Source: Opitutia bacterium (GTDB taxonomy: Bacteria; Verrucomicrobiota; Verrucomicrobiia; Opitutales; UBA953). From it: a stretch of DNA of 16,127 nucleotides. The position numbers and the translations under genes are program-made. Location of the stretch: assembly GCA_003485955.1 (NCBI GenBank), contig DNHH01000023.1, forward strand, positions 3,139-19,265, given 5' to 3'. This document shows positions 7,249-14,476 of this stretch, one piece after another. The notes beneath the pieces are model-generated. The model did no database searches, was not told where the DNA came from, and saw only the letters and a list, made by a program, of their open reading frames with translations. The first letter of the stretch is position 1, and each line of letters begins with the position of its first letter.

Positions 7249-9627
7249 ATGGCTGAGAAAAAGAAACCAAGTCCCGCCAAAAAAACTCCGGCAACGCAAC
7301 GCTTTAGCGACGTCGCCAAGGAGCTTGATGTCGAAGTAAAAGTGCTACTCGGTTGGGTTAGTGAATTCGTTGAGCAAAATCCTCAGTGGAAAGATTTCAT
7401 TTACTCGGAAGGCAAGAAACCGTCGGCCTCTTCAACCTGTGGTAAAACTTACAAAGCTGATTTGATGGCGTTCATCGCGCCGCGCCTTCCTGAAAAGGCA
7501 AAGCCTGAGCCAGAACCTGTTAAGCCCGTCGAAGCGCCCGCCAAGCCATCGGTAGTTACGCCAACACCTTCTGTCCGCCCACCTTTACCCGTTCAACCGA
7601 GGGCGATTCCGCCGACGCAAGCGCCACGACCGGCAGCTCACTCCGTGCCGACGCCTCAGCGCGGAGATCTGCCGCCGATGACGGTGAAGCCACCCGTAGC
7701 GCCAAGCCGCCCGAGTGCACCCCTCCCCCCTCCCGTTATTCGCTCGACCGGAGCTCCCGTTGTCTCGCGCCCACAGGGCAATGGCAATGAAGCAGCGACG
7801 CCTGGCAGCAAAGGCACGGTAACCGTTCGCCCGCCAATTGTTGTTCGGGATTTCGCAATCTCACTAAACATGAAGCCATTCCAGGTCGTCAGCGACCTCA
7901 TGGCACTCGGCAAAGTTGTCGCCGTGAATACGGTCATCGACGAAGCTGACGCACAATTAGTTGCTGAGCGGCACGGATTTAAACTGGAAATTCGCCACCG
8001 CGGCGAAGGCGTTCAGCCAATAAAGAAAGTTGAAGTTAAGCCCAACGAAGACGATCCCGCTTTACAGGAAGCTCGTCCCCCAGTCGTTTGCGTACTTGGT
8101 CACGTCGACCATGGCAAAACGACTCTACTCGACTTTTTCCGTAAGGCAAATGTCGCTGCGGGCGAAGCAGGCGGAATCACTCAACGTATCGGCGCCTATT
8201 CGGTCACTTACGCAGGCGAAAATCCTGAATACAAAGGTCGTACCGTCACCTTCCTCGACACCCCAGGTCACGCGGCGTTTGCAAAAATGCGCGAACGCGG
8301 GGCCAGCGTAACAGACGTAGCCGTCCTCGTGGTCGCTGCGGATGACGGATTTATGCCGCAGACGGATGAAGCACTCAAGTTTGCCCAAAAGCATGCCCGT
8401 GCCATCGTTACCGCAATTAATAAGACCGATGCGAAAGGTGCTAACGTCGATCGCGTGAAGCAACAAATGCAACAACGCGGTATCACACCTGAAGATTGGG
8501 GTGGCGAAACCATCGCTGTTCCCGTCTCAGCACTCAAAGGCGACGGCATGGATAATCTCATTGAGTCTATTTTACTTCAGTCGGACGTACTTGAACTCAA
8601 AACCAATCCGAAGTGCCCAGCACAAGGAGTAATCATTGAGTCCCAAAAAGAAACAGGCCGCGGACCGACAGCGACAATCATCGTCCAAAAAGGCACCCTG
8701 AAACCTGGCGACGCCTTTGTCTGTGGCGAAACTTGGTGTAAAGTTCGCGCCCTTATGGACGAGCGCGGTCAACGTCTTCAATCCGTCGGACCTGGTTGCC
8801 CTGCACTCGTTCTTGGCTGGGAAGATGTTCCCGCTCCCGGCGCTAACTTCCGTTGCGTCAAGAATGACCGTGAAGCTCGTGACATTGCCGAGGAAGCAGC
8901 TTTGGCCGCACGCAAAGCATCTGAAGACGCTATTGCCCGTGCTCCGGCAGTCTCTGTCGGCAAGCCCGGCATGAGTGATTTAGAAAAATTGATGGCTGCC
9001 CTGGCGACCGATAAAGACAAGGTGCTCCGGGTTCTCCTGAAGGCAGATGTCAACGGAACCCTCGAAGCCCTTCGTGGATGCCTTGAAGCCATCCCGAATG
9101 ACAAAGTTACTTTAGAAATTGTTGGTGGCTCAGTTGGTGCCATCACCCAGGGCGATGTCGCTCTCGCAGAAGCATCCAAGGCGACCATCATTGCCTTCGA
9201 TGCCAAAGCAGACACCGGTGTGCAGCCAATGCTGAAGCGTGCAGGCATTCGGGTTATCTCCCACGATATCATTTATATGCTCATCGAGTTAGTGAAGGAA
9301 GCGATGACCGAGCTCCTTGATCCTATCTTGCGCGAAAACAAATTGGGTTCCGCAGAAGTCCGCGCTGTCTTTGACCTAAGCAAAGCAATGGTTGCAGGTT
9401 GCATGGTTAGCGAAGGGCTCCTGCGTCGCTCCGCTAAGGCTCGCTTAATCCGCAAGGGACAAGTCATTCACACCGGCACACTGGAAACGTTGAAGCGCTT
9501 CAAGGATGATGCGTCCGAAGTGAAAGCTGGATTTGAGTGTGGTGCCCGCATCTCTGGCTACGATACGTATGCCGTAGGCGATGTGCTTGAGTGCTTCGAG
9601 GTTCTCGAAGTTCGCCCGACCCTCTGA
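7249..9627 (+). CDS. infB: Translation initiation factor IF-2
   Basis: IF-2 is the GTPase that brings fMet-tRNA to the small subunit and promotes subunit joining. It has 792 residues. The order is: a Lys-rich start and a small folded N-terminal region to about 82; a Pro/Ala/Val-rich linker about 83-190; an IF2_N-type domain about 195-255; and the G domain with GHVDHGKT at 284-291, the switch I sequence GGITQRIG near 308, DTPGH at 337-341, NKTD at 391-394 and SALKG at 427-431. Domain II follows, then domain III from about 577 and the initiator-tRNA-binding C-terminal domain about 695-790. Switch I has Arg313 where His is more common. The ATG follows nusA by 42 C-rich bases without a Shine-Dalgarno sequence. 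The stop is three bases before the rbfA start, so one operon is expected. Confidence 0.98.
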   Translation: MAEKKKPSPAKKTPATQRFSDVAKELDVEVKVLLGWVSEFVEQNPQWKDFIYSEGKKPSASSTCGKTYKADLMAFIAPRLPEKAKPEPEPVKPVEAPAKPSVVTPTPSVRPPLPVQPRAIPPTQAPRPAAHSVPTPQRGDLPPMTVKPPVAPSRPSAPLPPPVIRSTGAPVVSRPQGNGNEAATPGSKGTVTVRPPIVVRDFAISLNMKPFQVVSDLMALGKVVAVNTVIDEADAQLVAERHGFKLEIRHRGEGVQPIKKVEVKPNEDDPALQEARPPVVCVLGHVDHGKTTLLDFFRKANVAAGEAGGITQRIGAYSVTYAGENPEYKGRTVTFLDTPGHAAFAKMRERGASVTDVAVLVVAADDGFMPQTDEALKFAQKHARAIVTAINKTDAKGANVDRVKQQMQQRGITPEDWGGETIAVPVSALKGDGMDNLIESILLQSDVLELKTNPKCPAQGVIIESQKETGRGPTATIIVQKGTLKPGDAFVCGETWCKVRALMDERGQRLQSVGPGCPALVLGWEDVPAPGANFRCVKNDREARDIAEEAALAARKASEDAIARAPAVSVGKPGMSDLEKLMAALATDKDKVLRVLLKADVNGTLEALRGCLEAIPNDKVTLEIVGGSVGAITQGDVALAEASKATIIAFDAKADTGVQPMLKRAGIRVISHDIIYMLIELVKEAMTELLDPILRENKLGSAEVRAVFDLSKAMVAGCMVSEGLLRRSAKARLIRKGQVIHTGTLETLKRFKDDASEVKAGFECGARISGYDTYAVGDVLECFEVLEVRPTL

Positions 9628-9630
9628 GGA

Positions 9631-9999
9631 ATGTCCAATCGCCTGACCAGGGTCGCGGAACTATTACAGCGCGAAATCTCTGTGATGCTTCGGGCTCACT
9701 GGCCACAGGAAGCTGCACGCATTACCATCACCGAGGTCACCATCTCGCCTGATCTTGCCCAAGCACGCGTACGTTACGCAGTCATTGGCGGGAAAGAGAA
9801 TGAACTAGTGGCTAACCGCCTGCTGGCACGTATTCGCGGCGAACTTCGTACGGGCGTAGGCAAGGTGGTCACGCTTAAGCGTACTCCCGATTTTAAATTT
9901 GTGCTCGATGAATCAGCCGAAAGAAGTCTGCGCATTCGTGCGATGCTCGATGACCTAGACCAGAAAGATAAGGACAAGGAACAGTCGACCGAAGGATAA
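9631..9999 (+). CDS. rbfA: 30S ribosome-binding factor RbfA
   Basis: RbfA is a small single-KH-domain protein that binds the immature 30S subunit and assists 16S rRNA 5' end maturation and cold adaptation. The product has 122 residues, normal for the family. Typical features are the N-terminal NRLTRVAELLQREIS helix (residues 3-17), TITEVTISPDLAQARVRY (about 33-50), and the LKRTPDFKFVLDES segment near 82. The C-terminus is a short charged tail rich in Asp, Lys and Glu. The start is three bases after the infB stop, and a GAGGA run overlaps that stop directly against the ATG, too close to be a standard ribosome site; reinitiation is more likely. It is the last gene of the operon: the next gene is convergent, and the usual follower truB is absent. 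No clear terminator is visible in the 45 bases to mcsB. Confidence 0.95.
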   Translation: MSNRLTRVAELLQREISVMLRAHWPQEAARITITEVTISPDLAQARVRYAVIGGKENELVANRLLARIRGELRTGVGKVVTLKRTPDFKFVLDESAERSLRIRAMLDDLDQKDKDKEQSTEG

Positions 10000-10044
10000 G
10001 CCGACGCCGCGCCTATAACTTAAGCGGTAACAAAGCCGAAATCC

Positions 10045-11121
10045 TTATGACAGCTTGGGGGCTGACGGCTCAGGGAAGTCAGCTAACGTGTCGCGGGTCG
10101 TAGCTGCACGAAGGGCATCGCGCGCTTCGGTATCCAACTCAATCCCTGCTCGTAACTGCACGTGGGCAGGCTGTCCCTCAATCATCAATCGATCAACAGT
10201 TGCACGACGTGCTTCCGGCAACATGCCGACGTCGCAAGCGAGTCGCAGAAGTGAAAGGTTGGCCATCGACTCGCCGCTCGTCAGGAGGCGGGCATGGCGC
10301 AGTGTGCCAAAGGCACGGGCAATACGGTCTAAGAACTTTTCACCCTCAGACTCGATTAAACGTAAACGGGCATTTTCTTCCTGCTCGACCACATTACGGA
10401 CCCAGCCAGAGAGATGGCGCAGAATTGTATCTTCGGATAAACCCAGGGTCTGCTGATTCGAAATTTGGAAAACGTTGCCGGCGGCATCAGAGCCCTCACC
10501 AAGCCAGCCACGGACAGCCAAACCATCCTGGCCGAGTGCTCGGGCAACTTTATCCATATGACCCGCCAAGCACAAACCAGGTAAATGCAACATGGCTGAT
10601 GCGCGCAAACCTGTGCCGACGTTGGTGGGACATGCGGTCAAGAAACCGAGTCGATCTGAATAAGCCAAAGGAAGCGCCGAACTCAAAGCGTCATCTAATT
10701 GTTCCGCAATATGCCAAGCTGCACGGAGGTGCCAGCCGCCCTTCACAACCTGTACGCGTAAATGATCCTCTTCATTAATCATCACCGAAACAGTTTGGTC
10801 GCGGCTGACGAGCGCTGCGCCACCTTTGCCTCCAGAGAGTTCTTTGGATACAAGGTGTCGCTCAACGAGTGCCGCACGCTCCAGTTCGGGAAGAGCTTCC
10901 ATACGCACTTCGTGTGCACGCCGGAACTTAGGCATCGGATTCAATGCACCCAAACAGAGCTCGGTCACCTTCGCGCGCTGCGCAGACTTTGCCCAACCTG
11001 GGAAAGGATGGTCATTTAAGTTACGTGCCAGACGAATACGCGTTGAAAGCACAATTGCTTGCTGCGCACCCAGCATGTGAGTGAGTTCATTTTCTGAAGA
11101 AAGGATGTCTCGGACTGACAT
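10045..11121 (-). CDS. mcsB: Protein-arginine kinase McsB
   Basis: McsB phosphorylates arginine side chains. In Bacillus this marks proteins for ClpC-ClpP degradation and controls CtsR. The 358-residue product belongs to the phosphagen (ATP:guanido) kinase fold: STRIRLARN at 26-34 (nucleotide-binding arginines), NEEDHLR at 116-122, LTACPTNVGTGLRAS near 161 with Cys164, and ISNQQTLGLSE at 220-230. Near the end, RDALRA (334-339) matches the RDxxRA phosphoarginine-sensing site that gives McsB allosteric control and separates it from metabolic arginine or creatine kinases. The ATG is five bases after the mcsA stop, so the pair is cotranscribed. No ctsR, clpC or arginine-phosphatase gene is in the window. 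The name rests on family motifs and on the McsA partner; substrates here are unknown. Confidence 0.93.
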   Translation of the reverse strand: MSVRDILSSENELTHMLGAQQAIVLSTRIRLARNLNDHPFPGWAKSAQRAKVTELCLGALNPMPKFRRAHEVRMEALPELERAALVERHLVSKELSGGKGGAALVSRDQTVSVMINEEDHLRVQVVKGGWHLRAAWHIAEQLDDALSSALPLAYSDRLGFLTACPTNVGTGLRASAMLHLPGLCLAGHMDKVARALGQDGLAVRGWLGEGSDAAGNVFQISNQQTLGLSEDTILRHLSGWVRNVVEQEENARLRLIESEGEKFLDRIARAFGTLRHARLLTSGESMANLSLLRLACDVGMLPEARRATVDRLMIEGQPAHVQLRAGIELDTEARDALRAATTRDTLADFPEPSAPKLS

Positions 11122-11126
11122 AAATT

Positions 11127-11606
11127 TTAGGCGATTTGACCTTCAAGGTTACGGATTAAATCACGAAGGCGAGCCGCAGACTCATAATCTTCAGATTGCA
11201 CGGCTTCGACCATCTCGCGTCGGGCTGCGTCCAAACGCATCTTGGCTTGTTCTGGTGAATAGGTGACTCCGGAAGGACTGCGACCAAGGTGATGGACACC
11301 GCACTGAATCTTGCCAAGCAAGGGCTCTAGGGCAGGTAGCAACGCGGTCCAGCACGCAGAACAGCCAAGTCTACCCTTTTTACGAAAATCAGCGTCGTTC
11401 ATCCCACAACTAGGGCACGCTAAGGTTGGGGGGATTTCTGTCTGGGAAAGCACCCCCGCAAGCTGGAATACGGCGGGATCGCCTGCCCCGCCCTTTTCAG
11501 CACAGCCCTCACAAAGGTGCACTTTGGTAATCTGACCCTGGACGATTTGGGTAAGGTGAACAGTGGCGGTGGCGCCACAAACGGAGCAAGGGACGGTTTT
11601 GCCCAT
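11127..11606 (-). CDS. mcsA: McsA-type zinc-finger/UVR-domain protein, activator of McsB
   Basis: The protein has 159 residues with four CxxC pairs (Cys7/10, 32/35, 64/67, 82/85), enough for two zinc sites, followed by a C-terminal UVR-type helix pair (about 124-159, with DYESAARLRDLIRNLE). This is the McsA architecture. In Firmicutes McsA binds metals, activates McsB and couples it to the Clp ATPase, while the UVR motif resembles those that mediate contacts in UvrB/UvrC and ClpC. It is the first gene of the two-gene mcsA-mcsB unit and is divergent from the ketoacyl synthase, with 90 bases between the two starts. No convincing promoter or Shine-Dalgarno sequence was found in that gap. The pairing with mcsB makes the assignment firmer than the motifs alone would. 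Confidence 0.9.
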   Translation of the reverse strand: MGKTVPCSVCGATATVHLTQIVQGQITKVHLCEGCAEKGGAGDPAVFQLAGVLSQTEIPPTLACPSCGMNDADFRKKGRLGCSACWTALLPALEPLLGKIQCGVHHLGRSPSGVTYSPEQAKMRLDAARREMVEAVQSEDYESAARLRDLIRNLEGQIA

Positions 11607-11696
11607 GTGGTACTAGGGAAACAAGGTAGACGAGATTGGCAAGGGCAAGCGGGTTTGACTTCCTAGGCCGAACCAAGATGTTCAGAACTCCCTGCG

Positions 11697-12938
11697 ATGG
11701 CCACCTTGCCACGGATTGTGATTACTGGAGTCGGCCTAACTGCGCCGAACGGCAATACTTTAGCCGAATTCCGAGCTAACCTACTGGCCGGCAAGGCCCG
11801 CATCGCTGAAATCGATGTCCGGCACATGGGCAAGCACCCTGCGGGCGTCTGTGATTTTGATGCTACCCGGTGGCAAAAACGTAAAGAGATCCGCAATGGC
11901 ACCCGCGTTGGCTCAATCTCAATTTACTGCTCTCGCGAAGCCGTTGTGAACAGCGGCCTAGATTGGGAGACAATTGATAAATCACGCGTGGGCGTCTACC
12001 TCGGCATCACTGAGCACGGTAACGTCGAAACTGAGAATGAAATTTGGAATATCTCACAGTTTAACAACGACACCAAGTACTGGACGCATCACCACAACCC
12101 GCGAACAGTCGCGAATAACGCGGCCGGAGAAGTTACCATGAATATGGGCATCACGGGCCCCCACTACACCATCGGTGCAGCCTGTGCCGCGGGGAATGCG
12201 GGCTTGATTCAAGCAGCCCAAATGCTGCAGCTGAATGAAGTTGATGTTGCGCTTGCTGGCGGCGTCTCTGAATCGATTCACACTTTTGGAATTTTCGCAG
12301 GATTTAAAAATCAAGGTGCGCTAGCCTCGCATACAGACCCAGCCAAAGCCTCTCGTCCGTTTGACAAGAATCGCAACGGTATCGTCATCTCCGAAGGCGG
12401 CGCCATTTACACCCTTGAACGTCTCGATGATGCTTTAGCACGCGGTGCCAATATTATCGCCGAGATTGCGGGCTGGTGCATCAACTCAGATGCCACTGAT
12501 GCGGTTTTACCAAACCCTGACCGTCAAGCAGAGTGCGTTCGCAAGGCATTGGAACGCGCAAAAATGAAGCCGAGCGATGTGCACATTATTTCGACACACG
12601 CGACGGCAACTTCCATGGGAGATATCCAGGAGTGCATCGCCTTACGTACGGTTTTCGCAGATTGTCCGCGCACCAAGATTAACAATACGAAGAGCTATAT
12701 TGGGCACTGTATGGGGGCGGCAGGCGCACTTGAGCTCGCAGGCAACTTGCCATCGTTCCAGGACGGGATTGTCCACCCAACCATCAACGTCGAGGACCTA
12801 GACCCTGAATGTGCCATCCCGGGCCTAGTCATTAATCAACCCGTTTCAATGGGCTCAGTGGATACCATCCTAAACAACTCCTTTGGTATGCTGGGGATCA
12901 ATTCAGTCCTTATCGTTAAAAAATATGGGATTGCCTGA
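11697..12938 (+). CDS. Divergent beta-ketoacyl-ACP synthase (FabF-like, condensing enzyme)
   Basis: This is a thiolase-fold condensing enzyme of 413 residues, the usual FabF length. The catalytic triad is intact: Cys163 in GAACAAGNAG, His301 in STHATATSMGD and His337 in GHCMGAAGALE, with Lys332 and the gate-type Phe396. Two normally invariant loops are changed: THGTxT has become THATAT, and the C-terminal GFGGTN loop has become GMLGIN (397-402). A His-rich stretch, YWTHHHNPRTVANNAAGE (128-145), replaces less basic sequence in FabF. It is therefore probably active, but not the housekeeping FabF. The next gene, 32 bases downstream, is an acyl carrier protein, the likely substrate carrier. No ketoreductase, dehydratase, malonyltransferase or FabH homologue is nearby, so the product cannot be named. 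TTTGACT at 11654-11660 could hold a -35, but no good -10 follows. Confidence 0.88.
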   Translation: MATLPRIVITGVGLTAPNGNTLAEFRANLLAGKARIAEIDVRHMGKHPAGVCDFDATRWQKRKEIRNGTRVGSISIYCSREAVVNSGLDWETIDKSRVGVYLGITEHGNVETENEIWNISQFNNDTKYWTHHHNPRTVANNAAGEVTMNMGITGPHYTIGAACAAGNAGLIQAAQMLQLNEVDVALAGGVSESIHTFGIFAGFKNQGALASHTDPAKASRPFDKNRNGIVISEGGAIYTLERLDDALARGANIIAEIAGWCINSDATDAVLPNPDRQAECVRKALERAKMKPSDVHIISTHATATSMGDIQECIALRTVFADCPRTKINNTKSYIGHCMGAAGALELAGNLPSFQDGIVHPTINVEDLDPECAIPGLVINQPVSMGSVDTILNNSFGMLGINSVLIVKKYGIA

Positions 12939-12970
12939 CGGCTGGGGGTCTATTTGTAGAAGGCTGCTCT

Positions 12971-13228
12971 ATGAACAAGGACGACGTTAAGTCCATCGTA
13001 CTCGATATCATCCGGGACATTGCCCCGGACGAGGACCTTTCCGCGCTCAAACACGAAGTGCGTCTCCGCGACCAGCTGACCCTGGATTCGATGGACTTCC
13101 TTGATATCGTCATGGAGCTGCGCAAGCAGCACGGCATCGAAGTGCCTGAAATTGATTACCCACAGTTGGCTTCTTTAGAGTCCTGCGGGGAATACCTTCT
13201 GCCAAAGTTTAAGGCGAAGGGTAAGTAA
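12971..13228 (+). CDS. Acyl carrier protein
   Basis: This small acidic four-helix protein has 85 residues. Ser40 in LTLDSMDFLDIV is the expected 4'-phosphopantetheine attachment site. The typical ACP pattern follows: helix II (MDFLDIVMELRKQHG) and the PEIDYPQLASLESCGEYL region (helices III and IV). The C-terminus is unusually basic (KFKAKGK), unlike the acidic tail of housekeeping AcpP, and residue 72 is a cysteine. A weak GAAGG stands about eight bases before the ATG, one of the few ribosome-site-like motifs in the window. It follows the ketoacyl synthase on the same strand and most likely serves that enzyme in a dedicated acyl pathway. It ends seven bases from the convergent galactokinase stop. 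Confidence 0.9.
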   Translation: MNKDDVKSIVLDIIRDIAPDEDLSALKHEVRLRDQLTLDSMDFLDIVMELRKQHGIEVPEIDYPQLASLESCGEYLLPKFKAKGK

Positions 13229-13235
13229 ACCCTTT

Positions 13236-14375
13236 CTAGGAGACGACGGCTGCGCCATCCCCTGTCGCAGCCGTAAATATAGTTGGCCGATGGCCAAACT
13301 TTCGTGCGTAAGCGTCGGCTAAGCCGTGGGCTTCTTTTTCACCAAATAGGCTGTCACAAAGCGCCATACAGGCACCACCGAATCCGCCACCGGTCAGGCG
13401 AGCACCCAAAACCCCGGGGCAACCAACGGCATGCTCAACTAAGAAGTCGAGCTCGTCGCAGCTATTACCAAATAAGTCACGTGACGAAGCGTGCGAAGCG
13501 GTCAAGTTCTGCCCAACGCGCACCACGTCCTTGGCGGCAAGCGCGGCGTGCGTATCATGAACACGTGCGGTCTCTTCGACAACGTGACGTGCGCGCTTAA
13601 GTAAATCACCATCTAAGCCACTCGAAACAAGTAAGTCACTATCGGCCGACGCCAAGTCGCGCAGCGAAGGCTTTTTCGAACGCAATACCGCAAAGGCATC
13701 CATACACTCGCGGTGCCTTGTGGCATAGAGCGAGTCAATGAGTGCGTGCTTTTTTTGGGTATTCAAAACCCAGAAACGCAACCCCTTTGGCATCGGCACA
13801 TTTGAAAATGTATTTGTCGCGCAATCGATAGCGACGAGGTGGTCCTTTTTCCCGAATGCAGAACAGCCTTGATCAAGGATACCGCAAGGCATGCCGACAA
13901 ATGTGTTTTCCGCCAAACGGCCGAGCTCGGCCATACGCTTGCGTTCGACACTGTAGTTATAAATCGAAGCGAGTGCGTAACCAGCCGCCAACTCAATGGC
14001 GGCAGACGAAGAAAGACCTGCGCCCATGGGGAGATCGTTGGTTACGGCTAAATCAAACCCATGCGAAACCGACATTCCTTCATCCCGCAGCACCTTAAGC
14101 ATACCGAGTGGGTAATTAACCCAACCATCAGTGCCTTGTACTGGCTGGACTTGCTCGAGATTCAATTCGACCAAGTTCTTCTGAGACTGGCTAATTAATC
14201 GGATGACCTTATCCGTCCGCGGGGCAATTGCTACATGGACGCCCCGATCAATGGCGGCACCTAGCACAGGCCCGCCATTATAATCTAAGTGATTACCAAT
14301 GAATTCAAGACGTCCGGGTGCACGTGCAATCACCGCAGCTGGCCGTCCGTATTGCTCCTGGAAGAAGGCTTTCAT
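13236..14375 (-). CDS. galK: Galactokinase (GHMP kinase family)
   Basis: The expected reaction is ATP-dependent phosphorylation of galactose to galactose-1-phosphate, the first committed Leloir step. The ATG at 14375 gives 379 residues; a TTG three codons upstream (14384) is possible but adds nothing conserved. In TTG-based numbering: motif I APGRLEFIGNHLDYNGG at 22-38 with Arg25 and Asp34; GHMP ATP loop LPMGAGLSSSAA at 118-129; ILDQGCSAFGKKDH at 169-182 with the catalytic-type Asp171; and motif III LTGGGFGGACMA at 330-341. In motif I the usual Glu of GEHTDY, which in known galactokinases contacts the sugar's O6, is Asn31 and the Thr is Leu, so specificity may differ. A galM homologue lies 13 kb away in the window; galT and galE are not seen. 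Convergent with the ACP gene, divergent from the exported-protein gene. Confidence 0.9.
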   Translation of the reverse strand: MKAFFQEQYGRPAAVIARAPGRLEFIGNHLDYNGGPVLGAAIDRGVHVAIAPRTDKVIRLISQSQKNLVELNLEQVQPVQGTDGWVNYPLGMLKVLRDEGMSVSHGFDLAVTNDLPMGAGLSSSAAIELAAGYALASIYNYSVERKRMAELGRLAENTFVGMPCGILDQGCSAFGKKDHLVAIDCATNTFSNVPMPKGLRFWVLNTQKKHALIDSLYATRHRECMDAFAVLRSKKPSLRDLASADSDLLVSSGLDGDLLKRARHVVEETARVHDTHAALAAKDVVRVGQNLTASHASSRDLFGNSCDELDFLVEHAVGCPGVLGARLTGGGFGGACMALCDSLFGEKEAHGLADAYARKFGHRPTIFTAATGDGAAVVS

Positions 14376-14434
14376 TGGGTACAAATCTGCAAACCGACCA
14401 AAGGGAGGGCGAGGTATTTTGCGGTGCCAATGGC

Positions 14435-14462
14435 TTGTCGCTGGAACCTAAGGGGCTATACT
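14435..14462 (+). promoter_or_regulatory. Candidate sigma70-type promoter for the exported-protein/kinase pair
   Basis: TTGTCG (14435-14440, 4 of 6) and TATACT (14457-14462, 5 of 6) are separated by 16 bases. RNA would start near 14469, leaving only about 8 bases before the ATG at 14477, so the message would be nearly leaderless. This fits the general lack of Shine-Dalgarno sequences here. Confidence 0.42.
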
Positions 14463-14470
14463 GGGGTATA
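14457..14470. promoter_or_regulatory. Short inverted repeat over the -10 region (possible operator)
   Basis: TATAC (14457-14461) and GTATA (14466-14470) are perfect inverted arms separated by TGGG. They coincide with the candidate -10 and start site, in the 101-base gap between the divergent galK and exported-protein genes. A repressor bound here could affect both. Arms of five bases can also arise by chance. Confidence 0.25.
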
Positions 14471-14476
14471 ACTGAT

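Noticed and set aside
8125..9272. Several open minus-strand frames within infB
   Set aside because: No domain content; they overlap a certain gene.
10200..10778. 192-residue plus-strand frame opposite mcsB
   Set aside because: No recognisable domain; a shadow of the well-supported mcsB gene.
14318..14476. Upstream extension of the exported protein
   Set aside because: It runs antisense through the start of galK and would precede a clear signal peptide.
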